Assembly: GCA_044226195.1 (NCBI GenBank)
Contig: JBGAHO010000001.1
Span: forward strand, 124,001 to 188,000
Length of the DNA stretch: 64,000 nt
Origin: RPQJ01 sp044226195
GTDB taxonomy: Bacteria > Pseudomonadota > Gammaproteobacteria > Steroidobacterales > Steroidobacteraceae
Direction of reading: 5' to 3'
The position numbers and the translations under genes are program-made. The notes beneath the pieces were generated by a model, which did not search any database, was not told where the DNA came from, and was given only the letters and a program-made list of their open reading frames with translations. Position 1 is the first letter of the stretch, and every line of letters starts with the position of its first letter. Below, one piece after another: positions 42,738 to 51,071 of the stretch.

Positions 42738-44042
42738 GCCCCCCCCGCGCGATGTCCACATCATGCACCACGGCGCCGGCCCGCGGCGAGAGTCCTCGAG
42801 CAGCGTGCCGTGTTCGTTCAGCCGCGTGCCCGAATGAGCTTCACCAGTCCCAGCGTCAGGGAACAGCATCAACATCCGCTGGCCCTTCACCGCGTACGGC
42901 CCCGGTGGATGCAGCCGCGTCGCGGGCATGTCGACGGCGAGTTGGGCCGCCCCGTTCTGATCGACGGCCTGGCTCAGCGGCTGGTCGAACTCCTCGCGAA
43001 CGTCGATGTCTTCGCCACGAAAGACTCTCAGGATGATGTCCGCAGCAAAGGAACCGCTGTTGACGATCGTCATGTCCCGGTCGGCGGCAACGTCCTCGCC
43101 CGGCGGCACATGCCAGTCGATGAGCGCGTTCATGCGAGGGTCCTGCATCAGCCGTTGGTAGACGCGAGTCTCGTCGCTCTCGTTGTGCTCGCCGCCTGCA
43201 ACGGCGACGAGCGCAGCACGGCAATAGCCCATGACGAAGCCCAGCATGAACGGACTGGAGAAGGCCATGATCGGCACGCGTTCGCGATCCGTCAGTTCGG
43301 CCGCCGCGGCGATGTACGGGCCGAGGGAATCGAACACCTCGTCTGCGGCTGCATCGACGAGCGGTCGCGGTTCTGCCGGTCGGGCTGGCGGTGCCTCAGC
43401 CGCGCGCGCCTTGCCACGACGCCGGAGCAGCACGATCAGTCCTGCGAGCCCGACAATGCCGGCGAGCGGCAGGAGGTAGGACGGTGCCGCCCCGTCCCGG
43501 GACGCGCCGAGCCCCTCCAGCAGTTCGCGTCCCGCCTCGGCGGCACGCGCGTCCGACGCCGACTTTCGGGCCCCGAGTTGCGCAAGCAATGGTGGCGACA
43601 GGTAGCGCCCGAGCGTCCGCGCTCGTACGGCCGGATCGCGCTCATACTTCCACTGCAGCGCGTACCACTCCTGAAGCGGCGGCTTCGCAAAGGGCCCGTG
43701 GAATCCCGGCGACAGCTCGTTCGGCAGCGTTGCATTGACTTCGTCGCGAATGCGCTCGGCTGCCGCCCAGTACTGTCCACGCAGCTGGTCCTCGTCCGCC
43801 GTCAGTCCATGCCAGCGGCGGGTATCGGCCATGTCCTCGACGGCCCGGTGCAGGTGATGCAGGGCGGCCATCTGCCGGGCCAGCGTGTCCTGCCGGTCCT
43901 CGCCCTGGTGATCCGCAAGCACGCGATCGACAGGCGGCCACTCCGCGAGGTACGCAGGGTCGAGCGCATGGACAGCCGACGCGAACAGGACCATCAGCGC
44001 CATGCCGGGCAGAAGCCGTGTCACACGCGACCATGCGTTCAC
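42734..44042 (-). CDS. Exported/membrane protein of unknown function next to CHASE2 and FecR
   Basis: The protein has a signal peptide (LPGMALMVLFASAVHALDP), a helical periplasmic region, one membrane span (YLLPLAGIVGLAGLIVLLRRRGKA, about residue 200) and a cytoplasmic domain of about 200 residues that I do not recognise. I prefer the GTG at 44042, with a GAGGAGAG site 8 bp upstream, over an ATG ten codons earlier. The 3' end is given at the TGA reached if one base of the 8-base C run is surplus; as written the frame continues into the CHASE2 gene, giving a 920-residue fusion. It is probably the first gene of a three-gene unit with the CHASE2 and FecR genes. Confidence 0.6.
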
Positions 44043-44157
44043 ACTCGGCGCTCTCCTCGTCGCGACGTCCATCGTGTCCCGATTCGCAACGCGTGGACCT
44101 TTGCCGCGGCCGGGTCCGGCAATTGCACGCAGACCGAGATCGACTGCCGGATCTCAG

Positions 44158-44180
44158 GATTCGGTGACTACTGCCGAATC
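44158..44180 (-). terminator. Hairpin just after the stop of a small periplasmic-protein gene, weak terminator candidate
   Basis: 7-bp perfect arms (GATTCGG at 44158-44164 and CCGAATC at 44174-44180) flank a 9-base loop, starting 5 bp beyond the stop codon at 44185. No run of T follows, so it may be a 3'-end stabilising hairpin rather than an intrinsic terminator. Confidence 0.3.
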
Positions 44181-44184
44181 TCCC

Positions 44185-44712
44185 CTACTGGATCATTTTC
44201 ACCGTCGACACGGGTGCCCAGTCGAACTTCTGAGTCTTCGCATTCCACACGATGGAGCGGTCGCAGAACTGCTCGCTTGCGAAATCCCTCGCGGGCTTCT
44301 TGCCGCAGGCCGGACCCATCACGGTCAGCCAGAGTTTCGCCGCTGCGCCGGTGCCCTGAACGGACATGCCGAACACAGAATCGTTGAACGTTTCCCGTGC
44401 CCCGCCCTTGCCGTCCGCGACGAAGACGGTCACGCCCATCTCGCGGTCCCCGTAAATGCTCGCAGCTCCTTCGCAGTTGATGCCACGCACATCGAAGACG
44501 TAGTCCTCGATGCCGTCGCCATTGAGGTCCATGCGGTGAATGGCCTGCGACACGTCGGCCTTGCCGCCGACCTCGGTGCACATCGCAGCCGTCTCCTTCA
44601 CTGCCTTGGCAACCAGCGCCGGCAGCTGCGGCGAGGCGGCCTGCACCGCCGCACAGCAAGCAACGGCGGCAATTGCGGCGACGGCGGCGAACCCATGCGT
44701 CTTGAGATTCAT
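44185..44712 (-). CDS. Small periplasmic protein with an EF-hand-like Asp-rich loop, function unknown
   Basis: The 175-residue protein has a signal peptide (FAAVAAIAAVACCAAVQAAS) and a calcium-loop-like motif, DLNGDGIEDYVFDV, of the FG-GAP/VCBS type. Four more cysteines (MCTEVGG, INCEGAA, PACGKKP, QFCDRS) suggest two disulphides. No known enzyme motif is visible. It lies 142 bp upstream of the unknown membrane protein on the same strand and may or may not belong to that unit. Confidence 0.65.
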   Translation of the reverse strand: MNLKTHGFAAVAAIAAVACCAAVQAASPQLPALVAKAVKETAAMCTEVGGKADVSQAIHRMDLNGDGIEDYVFDVRGINCEGAASIYGDREMGVTVFVADGKGGARETFNDSVFGMSVQGTGAAAKLWLTVMGPACGKKPARDFASEQFCDRSIVWNAKTQKFDWAPVSTVKMIQ

Positions 44713-44780
44713 GGTGACCTCCCCCGGTTGGAGCGGCCGACGCTACGCCCGTGGCCCAGGGAGGTCAAACGACGGAAGCG

Positions 44781-44802
44781 AGGGGACACTCCGCTGTTTC
44801 CG
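44781..44802. repeat. Possible degenerate REP half-site
   Basis: The stretch AGGGGACACTCCGCTGTTTC between two genes resembles one arm of the REP-type hairpin at 59260-59318 (AGGGGACATTCCTCTTTTC): the first 12 bases differ at one position and the T-run end is similar. No partner arm is nearby. The evidence is similarity by eye only. Confidence 0.3.
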
Positions 44803-44831
44803 TGGCCGAGAATTGAACACGTGGGCGGGGG

Positions 44832-45407
44832 TCAGCCCGATGCGAGATGGAACTTGGCGCGCAGGAAATCCATGAGTGCCCGGCACCTCGCCGGCAACCA
44901 ACGCAGCGGCGGAGCACCGGGCTCGAGGGGAGCGAACGGCATGAGCAGCATCAACGTGAGATACACGAGGATCACGCCACCGCCCGAAAGGAGCAGCAGC
45001 AGCACCGCCAGGACCCGCAGTGCCGCCACGTTGAACCCGAAATAGCGACCGAGGCCCGCGCACACGCCGCTTATCACAGCCGCATCGCTCACCTGCTGCA
45101 ACGGACGCGCCGCAGCGCGCGGCGTCGGCTCCGCGGCCGGGGACGCAACCGACGCCTGGACCGAACCGATCTCATCGAGCGCGGGCGCCAGTTCCGCCAG
45201 CGTCACGACGACCTGCCCCGGCCGCAGACGACGTGTGCACTGGTCCGCGACGGCCTGCTCCAGGTCAGCGAGGATCTCCTGTGGATCCGGGTCGCCGTCG
45301 AGCAGGCTTGCAGACTCCGCAAGGTACGTCTCGAGACGCGTCTGCGCCGCATCGTCGAACTGCAGCACGCAGCGGTTGAGCCGGACCGTCGTGGATAGGC
45401 GTTGCAT
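44832..45407 (-). CDS. PspC-domain membrane protein
   Basis: The 191-residue protein has an N-terminal helical region (about residues 1-80). The C-terminal PspC domain begins VISGVCAGLGRYFGFNVAALRV and continues into two hydrophobic segments ending YLTLMLLMPFAP. PspC-type proteins sit in the inner membrane and take part in envelope stress responses. It is the second gene of an operon with the PadR regulator (3-bp gap), a common pairing in which PadR represses both genes. Confidence 0.82.
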   Translation of the reverse strand: MQRLSTTVRLNRCVLQFDDAAQTRLETYLAESASLLDGDPDPQEILADLEQAVADQCTRRLRPGQVVVTLAELAPALDEIGSVQASVASPAAEPTPRAAARPLQQVSDAAVISGVCAGLGRYFGFNVAALRVLAVLLLLLSGGGVILVYLTLMLLMPFAPLEPGAPPLRWLPARCRALMDFLRAKFHLASG

Positions 45408-45410
45408 GGC

Positions 45411-45734
45411 TTAGTATCCGATGTCTGCGATCGTGCGGTTGATCAGGCGCCAGTACTCGTCCAGCGCCGCGAGCTGTGCCCGGCCAGATTCTGTCAGCCG
45501 GTAGTACTTGCGTGGCGGACCGGCCTCAGACTCCTGCCAGTCATACTGCACCAGGTCCTCGCGACGCAGCTTGCTGAGCAGCGGATAAAGCGTGCCCTCC
45601 TGCGTCGCAAACTCCGTGCCGGCGAGCCGGCGCAGGATGTCGGGCACATACATGCTCTGCGCGCCGACGATCTTCAATACCAGGAACTCGAGGAGCCCTT
45701 TGCGGATCGGAGCCAGCTTCGATTCGGCCGCCAT
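45411..45734 (-). CDS. PadR-family transcriptional regulator
   Basis: The 107-residue winged-helix protein has YVPDILRRLAG and TQEGTLYPLLSKLRREDLVQYDW, the recognition helix and wing that define PadR, followed by RKYYRLTESGRAQL and a dimerisation helix. It is first in an operon with pspC. A perfect inverted repeat overlaps its promoter region (45749-45770), which fits autorepression. The length matches the short PadR-s1 subfamily. Confidence 0.88.
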   Translation of the reverse strand: MAAESKLAPIRKGLLEFLVLKIVGAQSMYVPDILRRLAGTEFATQEGTLYPLLSKLRREDLVQYDWQESEAGPPRKYYRLTESGRAQLAALDEYWRLINRTIADIGY

Positions 45735-45748
45735 AGTTTTAAAAAACA

Positions 45749-45770
45749 GTACCTTTTTTTATAAAGGTAC
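45749..45770. promoter_or_regulatory. Inverted repeat in the padR promoter, candidate PadR operator
   Basis: Arms GTACCTTT (45749-45756) and AAAGGTAC (45763-45770) are perfect reverse complements 6 bp apart, beginning 15 bp upstream of the padR start. The spacer and right arm contain TATAAA on the transcribed strand, a likely -10 box, so a bound repressor would block RNA polymerase. The AT-rich run stands out in this GC-rich window. Confidence 0.55.
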
Positions 45771-45797
45771 CTGCATTCGAACCTTGCGTCAATACTC

Positions 45798-46715
45798 TCA
45801 AGCCGCCCGGGCCCTGCGCGGGGTCTGGCTGACGATCCAGTCGATGAACGGCCGCACGCGATTGTTTTCGACTGTTTCGGCGCGGCAGATCAGGCCCCAG
45901 GAGCCCGGGCAGGTCACCTGGTGCTGAACCGGCCGCATCAGGCGCCCGGCAGCCAGGTCGTCGTCGGCGAACGGTCCGTTGATCAGCGCCACGCCGCGCC
46001 CGTCGAGCGCGATCTCCAGCGCCACCGCCAATGTGTCTACCACGATGCCGGGACGCGTCGCGTAGGTGAGTTGCGCCGCCTCGCACCAGATGTCCCAGTT
46101 GTGTTCTTCGCTGTAAATCTCGACGAGCGGCAATTCGAGGACACTCGCCGGCGTCCGCGAGTTTCCGAGGGTGGCCGCGAGCGCTGGACTGCACACCGGC
46201 ATCAACGCGTAATCGAACAGCGGGATCCAGTGGTACTCGGGCCCCGGTGGCGTCGGGCAATACACCAGCCCGACGTCGGCGATCGAATCGTCGAAGTCCC
46301 AGTCGAACGCGCAGGTGCTGAGCTGGATGCGGATGTCCGGGTGCTTCGCGACGAAATCCGGCAGCCGCCGTGCGAGCCACCGGATCGAAGCGGTCACGTA
46401 GGTCTGCACCCTGAGCGGCGTCCCGGCCCGCGTGCGGCGCACGCTCTCCGCGCCTTCGATCAAGGCCTCGAGCGCGGTGCGCACGTGGCGGTAGAACAGC
46501 TTGCCCTCCTCCGTCGGCACCAGCGCGCGGCCGGTGCGCGAGAAGAGCGGCACCCCGAGGTCCTGTTCGAGGACCTGGATCTGGTAACTCACGGCGGGGT
46601 GCGTCAGGCACAGCTCCTCGGCCGCTTCGCGCACGCTCTCGCGACGCGTCGTCGCCTCGAATCCTTTCAGGGCATTGAGCGGCGGGAGCTTGCGGAGGTC
46701 GATCTTCTTGCTCAA
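45798..46715 (-). CDS. LysR-family transcriptional regulator (GcvA-like)
   Basis: The 305-residue protein has an N-terminal winged HTH (LPPLNALKGFEATTRRESVREAAEELCLTHPAVSYQIQVLE split over the first 60 residues, with LGVPLFSRTGRALVPTEEG) and a periplasmic-binding-like effector domain. The Pro-Pro-Leu-Asn-Ala-Leu opening is typical of the GcvA branch, often linked to glycine and amino-acid metabolism. It is the last gene of the minus-strand operon that starts with the aldehyde dehydrogenase, 12 bp after the MDR gene, and probably controls this methylated-amine region. Confidence 0.88.
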   Translation of the reverse strand: MSKKIDLRKLPPLNALKGFEATTRRESVREAAEELCLTHPAVSYQIQVLEQDLGVPLFSRTGRALVPTEEGKLFYRHVRTALEALIEGAESVRRTRAGTPLRVQTYVTASIRWLARRLPDFVAKHPDIRIQLSTCAFDWDFDDSIADVGLVYCPTPPGPEYHWIPLFDYALMPVCSPALAATLGNSRTPASVLELPLVEIYSEEHNWDIWCEAAQLTYATRPGIVVDTLAVALEIALDGRGVALINGPFADDDLAAGRLMRPVQHQVTCPGSWGLICRAETVENNRVRPFIDWIVSQTPRRARAA

Positions 46716-46727
46716 GCGGGCTCCAGC

Positions 46728-47807
46728 TCAGGGCAGGAGCACGATCTTGCCCGTCTGCGCCTTGTTTAGGAAGGCGGCCTGGGCCTCGGCGATGCGCGCG
46801 AGCGGCCAGGTGGCGCTCACCACGGGCTGGATCTCACCGCGCTCGACATAAGCCACGAGGTGGGCGAACACGGCCGGGGGCGTGACGGTGCAGCCGAGCA
46901 GGCGCAGGTCCTTCAGGTACAGCGTGCGCAGGTCGAGTTCGACGCGCGGCCCGGCGATCGCCCCGGCCACGGCATACCGGCCGCCGATCCGCAGCACGTC
47001 GAGCAGCGCGCCGAAACCCGTGCCACCCACCACGTCGATGACCACGTCCACGGTCTCGCGGCCCAGCGCCTCGACCGGATCGACGTCACGCGCGAGCGTG
47101 CGCACCGCGCCGAGGCGCCGCACGTCCTCGGCCTTGGCCGGATGCGTGACGGCAATGACGACGGCCCCACGCCGGCGCGCCAACTGCACGGCGGCCGACC
47201 CGACGCCGCCCGAGGCCCCGGTGACCAGCACCGTCTCGCCCGCCGTCACCGCGGCGCGTTCAAGCATGTTCTCGGCAGCGGAGTACGCGCAGGGCAGCGA
47301 TGCCAGTTGCACGTCGCTCCAGTCGCAGCGCACGGCGTGGGCGTTGGCCGCGGGCACCACGACGTACTGCGCGAACCCGCCGTCGCGGTCGGCGCCCAGG
47401 AATCCCGTGCCGGCCAGCGCACCGTCGGTTGGTCGCAGCACGGGATCGACCAGCACGCGCTCGCCGATGCGCGACCTCGCCACCCCGGCCCCGACGGCGA
47501 CGACCCGGCCACACACGTCGGTGCCCTGGATGCGTGGAAACACGAATGCCGTCCCCGCCCAACCCCCATCGTCGGCGTCGTGTCCGCCGCCGGCGACCGT
47601 CGCGGCCGTGTCGGCGCTCACCGCCCGCGAATACCAGCCCACGCGCGTGTTGATGTCGGTGTTATTGACGCCCGCGGCCAGCACCTGCAGCAGCACGTCG
47701 CCCGGCCCGGGGACCGGGACGGCAACGTCCGTCCGGTACTCGAGCTGCTCCGGCCCGCCATGGCCCTTCAGCAGCACCGCATGCATGGTTTGCGACACGG
47801 CTCCCAT
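46728..47807 (-). CDS. Zinc-independent medium-chain dehydrogenase, quinone-oxidoreductase-like
   Basis: The 359-residue MDR protein has a GroES-like N-terminal half (VLLQVLAAGVNNTDINTRVGWY, FPRIQGTDVCGRVVAVG) and a Rossmann half with VLVTGASGGVGSAAVQLARRRGA near residue 197. The catalytic zinc Cys/His triad is not evident, so it is closer to the NADPH:quinone reductase (Qor/YhdH) branch than to alcohol dehydrogenases. An insertion rich in Gly and Asp (VAGGGHDADDGGWAGTAF) lies near residue 75. The start could also be the ATG seven codons downstream (MHAVLLKG). Confidence 0.82.
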   Translation of the reverse strand: MGAVSQTMHAVLLKGHGGPEQLEYRTDVAVPVPGPGDVLLQVLAAGVNNTDINTRVGWYSRAVSADTAATVAGGGHDADDGGWAGTAFVFPRIQGTDVCGRVVAVGAGVARSRIGERVLVDPVLRPTDGALAGTGFLGADRDGGFAQYVVVPAANAHAVRCDWSDVQLASLPCAYSAAENMLERAAVTAGETVLVTGASGGVGSAAVQLARRRGAVVIAVTHPAKAEDVRRLGAVRTLARDVDPVEALGRETVDVVIDVVGGTGFGALLDVLRIGGRYAVAGAIAGPRVELDLRTLYLKDLRLLGCTVTPPAVFAHLVAYVERGEIQPVVSATWPLARIAEAQAAFLNKAQTGKIVLLP

Positions 47808-47810
47808 GGA

Positions 47811-48209
47811 TCAGGTCCAGCCCTCTCGACGATAGCCTTCGTCCGGGATCTCGTAGTAGTCGCCCTTGCTCGCGCAGAAGATGTGGCCTTCGGTCACCAC
47901 ACCGGTCGGACCGTCGATGGTTCCTGCCGTGATCGAGAGGTCCGGACGGCCCTCGCGGCGCCAGAACATCACCGAGCCGCAGCGGCTGCAGAATCCGCGC
48001 TCGGCTTCCGCCGAGGAGCGGAACCAGCGCAGGCTCGCGTCCCGCACGAACCTCACGTCCTCGCGTCGCGCGCTGGTGGCCGCCATGTAGTGGCCGGTTT
48101 GCTTGCGGCACTGCAGGCAGTGGCAGGCCACGACGTTGCGCAATGGGCCGTGCACCTCGTAAGCCACGTCGCCGCACAAACAGGATCCCCGCACCGGCTT
48201 CGCGTTCAT
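47811..48209 (-). CDS. GFA-family (glutathione-dependent formaldehyde-activating enzyme-like) zinc protein
   Basis: The 132-residue protein has the Mss4-like fold cysteines: CLCG (residues 10-13), CHCLQC, and CSRCG with FGS/MFWRR near residue 80. Such proteins bind zinc; some relatives are reported to speed formation of S-hydroxymethylglutathione from formaldehyde, though many have other roles. Its place in an operon beside demethylation genes makes a formaldehyde link attractive but unproven. The start overlaps the CobT-like stop as ATGA. Confidence 0.82.
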   Translation of the reverse strand: MNAKPVRGSCLCGDVAYEVHGPLRNVVACHCLQCRKQTGHYMAATSARREDVRFVRDASLRWFRSSAEAERGFCSRCGSVMFWRREGRPDLSITAGTIDGPTGVVTEGHIFCASKGDYYEIPDEGYRREGWT

Positions 48210-50080
48210 GCCGTCCTCCGCGCACGTTGCCGCGCGCCGCGCACGCCGGCGGCACGCGGTCGCTCGATGAACAGCTCCGCGAGCTGCTCGATCATCGCGC
48301 CGCCGAGCTGGTCCACGCCCGGGATCGCCGCCGCGCGCGCGTAGAAGTCGGTCACGTCGTGACCGATGCCGATTGCCACGAGCTCGATCGGCGACCGCGT
48401 CTCGATCCATTTGACGACGTTGCGCAGGTGCTGCTCGAGGTAGCCGCCGGGATTGGCCGACAGCGTCGCCTCGTCGAGCGGCACGCCGTCGGAGATGACC
48501 ATCAGGATCCGCCGCTGCTCGGTTCGCCCCAGCAGGCGCTCGTGGGCCCACAGCAGGGCTTCGCCGTCGATGTTGTCCTTGAGCAGGTCCTCGCGCAGCA
48601 TCGCGCCGAGGTTGCGCTTGGCACGGCGCCACGGTTCGTCCGCCGACTTGTAGACGAGATAGCGCACGTCGCTCAGCCGCCCCGGCCCGGCCGGCCGGCC
48701 GGCCGCGAGCCAGTCCTCGCGCGACTGTCCCCCGCTCCATTCGCGGGTGGTGAAACCGAGGATCTCCACTTTCACGCCGCAGCGCTCGAGCGTGCGGGCG
48801 AGCACGTCGGCGCACAGCGCGGCGACGCGGATCGGTCGTCCGCGCATCGAGCCGGAATTGTCCAGCAGGATCGAGACGACCGTGTCCTTGAACTCGGTGT
48901 CCGTTTCCTCGCGGAACGCGAGCGGCGCGAGCGGATCGGTCACCACGCGCGAGAGCCGCGCGGCATCGAGCACGCCCTCCTCGAGGTCGAACTGCCAGCG
49001 ACGCGTCTGCCGAGCGAGCAGCAGGCGCTCGAGGCGGATCGCCAGGCGTGACACCGCGGGCTGCAACAGGCGCGACTCGCGATCGAGTTCGGCGCGCAGC
49101 GTCGCGAGCTCCTGGTCGTCGCAGAGATCGAGCGGCGCGACCACTTCGTCGTGCGCGCGCGTGAAGACACGGTAGTTGCGGTTCGGGTGGTCGGAATCGT
49201 CCGTCACCCACTCGCGTCGCATCCGCGCGCCGGTCTCGTCCCGTTCCGCCGAGCGCTCGACTTCGGCCTGCCCGAGGCGCGAGCCGATCTTCTCGCCCTC
49301 GTCTATCTCGGGCGCATCCTGCTCGAGCGTGCCGGCTTCGCCCCGCACCTGGGCTTCGGCCTCGCCGAGGGCGTCGGGCGTCCCCGGCGTCAGGGATTCG
49401 ACGGGCGAGGTGGCGACGCGTCGCGCCTCGTCGGCGGGCCCGAGTTCGAAGCCGAGATCGAGACTGCGCACGGCGTCGTGCACGGCGAAGGAGAACCGCT
49501 GTTGGTCCTCGATGCATTCGGGCAGGTCCCCGAGCACCAGTGACAAGCGCCGCTCGAGGTCGTCTCGCCATCGCGCCATCAGCTCCGCGGCCGCCGCCGG
49601 CGGCGCCCGGCCGGTCAGTCGCTCACGCACCAGCAGCGCCAGCGCCTGCGCCATCGGCGCGAGGCGCGGTCCCTGTCCCACGGCAGGCCCCTTCCGGGAG
49701 AGCGCATCGACCAGCATCGCCTCGAGATTGTCGGCCACGCCCGGCAGGACCCGGGCGCCAATCGCCTGGCAGCGGACGTCCTCGAGGGCGTCATAGACCT
49801 CGCGCGCTCGCAGCCCGGCCGGGCGATAGCGGGCATGGACTTGCGCGTCGTGGTACGCACGGCGCAGCGCCTGGCGATCCGCATGGCCGCGAATGCGCGC
49901 GGCATCTCCGGTGCCCAGGTCGCGCGGCAGCGGCGGCAGGCGGATGGCCGGATCGCCGGGCAGCGGGGCCGCCGTGCTGAACGTCACCTCGACGTCCGCG
50001 ATGCCGGCCAGCGCGCGCGTCGCCTCCCGCAGCGCCCGCTCGGCGCGCTCCTGCGACGTGGCGCGCTCGCGCGGTCCCAT
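48206..50080 (-). CDS. cobT: CobT-like cobaltochelatase subunit with VWA domain
   Basis: The 624-residue protein has the CobT arrangement: N-terminal alpha-helical region (ATRALAGIADVEVTFS, RLPPLPRDL), an acidic middle (APEIDEGEKIG), and a C-terminal VWA domain with the MIDAS motif DNSGS at D407. DPLAPLAFREETDTEFKDTVVSILLDN, here read in parts, matches the block before the MIDAS. With CobS it forms the ATPase complex that drives CobN to insert cobalt in the aerobic B12 pathway. No cobN is in the window. It is 3 bp downstream of cobS. Confidence 0.85.
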   Translation of the reverse strand: MGPRERATSQERAERALREATRALAGIADVEVTFSTAAPLPGDPAIRLPPLPRDLGTGDAARIRGHADRQALRRAYHDAQVHARYRPAGLRAREVYDALEDVRCQAIGARVLPGVADNLEAMLVDALSRKGPAVGQGPRLAPMAQALALLVRERLTGRAPPAAAAELMARWRDDLERRLSLVLGDLPECIEDQQRFSFAVHDAVRSLDLGFELGPADEARRVATSPVESLTPGTPDALGEAEAQVRGEAGTLEQDAPEIDEGEKIGSRLGQAEVERSAERDETGARMRREWVTDDSDHPNRNYRVFTRAHDEVVAPLDLCDDQELATLRAELDRESRLLQPAVSRLAIRLERLLLARQTRRWQFDLEEGVLDAARLSRVVTDPLAPLAFREETDTEFKDTVVSILLDNSGSMRGRPIRVAALCADVLARTLERCGVKVEILGFTTREWSGGQSREDWLAAGRPAGPGRLSDVRYLVYKSADEPWRRAKRNLGAMLREDLLKDNIDGEALLWAHERLLGRTEQRRILMVISDGVPLDEATLSANPGGYLEQHLRNVVKWIETRSPIELVAIGIGHDVTDFYARAAAIPGVDQLGGAMIEQLAELFIERPRAAGVRGARQRARRTA

Positions 50081-50083
50081 CGG

Positions 50084-51067
50084 CTACACGACCTTCACGC
50101 GCGCAATGGACTCGGGCAGTTCACGGGCAAACGCCCGCTGGAAGAACTCGGCGACGGTCGCGCGCTCGAGCTCGTCGCACTTGTTGAGGAACGTCACGCG
50201 GAATGCCAGCGCGACGTCGCCGAAGATCTGCGCATTCTCCGCCCAGGTGATGACCGTGCGGGGACTCATCACCGTGGAGATGTCGCCGTTCATGAACGCA
50301 TTGCGCGTCATGTCCGCGACGCGGACCATGGCGAGGATCGTGCGACGGCCCTCCTCCGAGTCATAGGCCGGCGCCTTGGCGAGCACGATGGCCGCCTCCG
50401 CGTCGTGCTCGAGGTAGTTGAGCGTCGTCACGATCGACCAGCGGTCCATCTGGCCCTGGTTGATCTGCTGCGTGCCGTGGTAGAGGCCGCTGGAGTCGCC
50501 GAGGCCGATCGTATTGGTGGTCGCGAACAGCCGGAAGAATGGGTGCGGGCTGATGATGCGGTTCTGGTCGAGCAGCGTGAGCTTGCCGCTCGCCTCGAGC
50601 ACGCGCTGGATGACGAACATCACGTCCGGCCGGCCGGCGTCGTATTCGTCGAAGACCAGCGCGATCGGCCGCTGCAGCGCCCAGGGCAGCAGGCCCTCGC
50701 GGAATTCGGTGACCTGCCGGCCGTCCTTGAGCACGATCGCATCGCGCCCGACCAGGTCGATGCGACTGACGTGCCCGTCGAGGTTGATGCGGATCAGGGG
50801 CCAGTTGAGCCGGGCCGCGACCTGCTCGACGTGCGTGGACTTCCCGGTGCCGTGGTAGCCCTGCACCATCACGCGGCGGTTGTGCTTGAAGCCGGCGAGG
50901 ATCGCGAGCGCCGTGTCCGGGTCGAAGCGATAGCCCTCGTCCACGTCCGGCACGTATTCGCTGCGGCGCGAGAACGCCGGCACCCGCATGTCGCTCGCGA
51001 CGCCGAACTCGCGCGCCGGGACTTCCGTGTCGGGCGCAAGGTGCTCGAGATCGTCGTTGCCCGTCAT
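50084..51067 (-). CDS. cobS: CobS-like cobaltochelatase AAA+ subunit
   Basis: The 327-residue MoxR-type AAA+ ATPase has Walker A VQGYHGTGKSTHVEQVAARLNW split around residue 69, Walker B ALVFDEYDAGRPDV, sensor 1 LFATTNTIG, and the family block RINLDGHVSRIDLVGRD. These are close to the CobS consensus, and the length fits. It is the hexameric ATPase partner of CobT. It lies in an operon 4 bp after the aldehyde dehydrogenase. Confidence 0.88.
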   Translation of the reverse strand: MTGNDDLEHLAPDTEVPAREFGVASDMRVPAFSRRSEYVPDVDEGYRFDPDTALAILAGFKHNRRVMVQGYHGTGKSTHVEQVAARLNWPLIRINLDGHVSRIDLVGRDAIVLKDGRQVTEFREGLLPWALQRPIALVFDEYDAGRPDVMFVIQRVLEASGKLTLLDQNRIISPHPFFRLFATTNTIGLGDSSGLYHGTQQINQGQMDRWSIVTTLNYLEHDAEAAIVLAKAPAYDSEEGRRTILAMVRVADMTRNAFMNGDISTVMSPRTVITWAENAQIFGDVALAFRVTFLNKCDELERATVAEFFQRAFARELPESIARVKVV

Positions 51068-51071
51068 GCGC

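Noticed and set aside
41310..44072. One 920-residue CHASE2 fusion protein
   Set aside because: The join falls at an 8-base homopolymer directly before a good start codon, and removing one base gives the ATGA overlap usual here. I treat it as two genes while noting that the given sequence is open.
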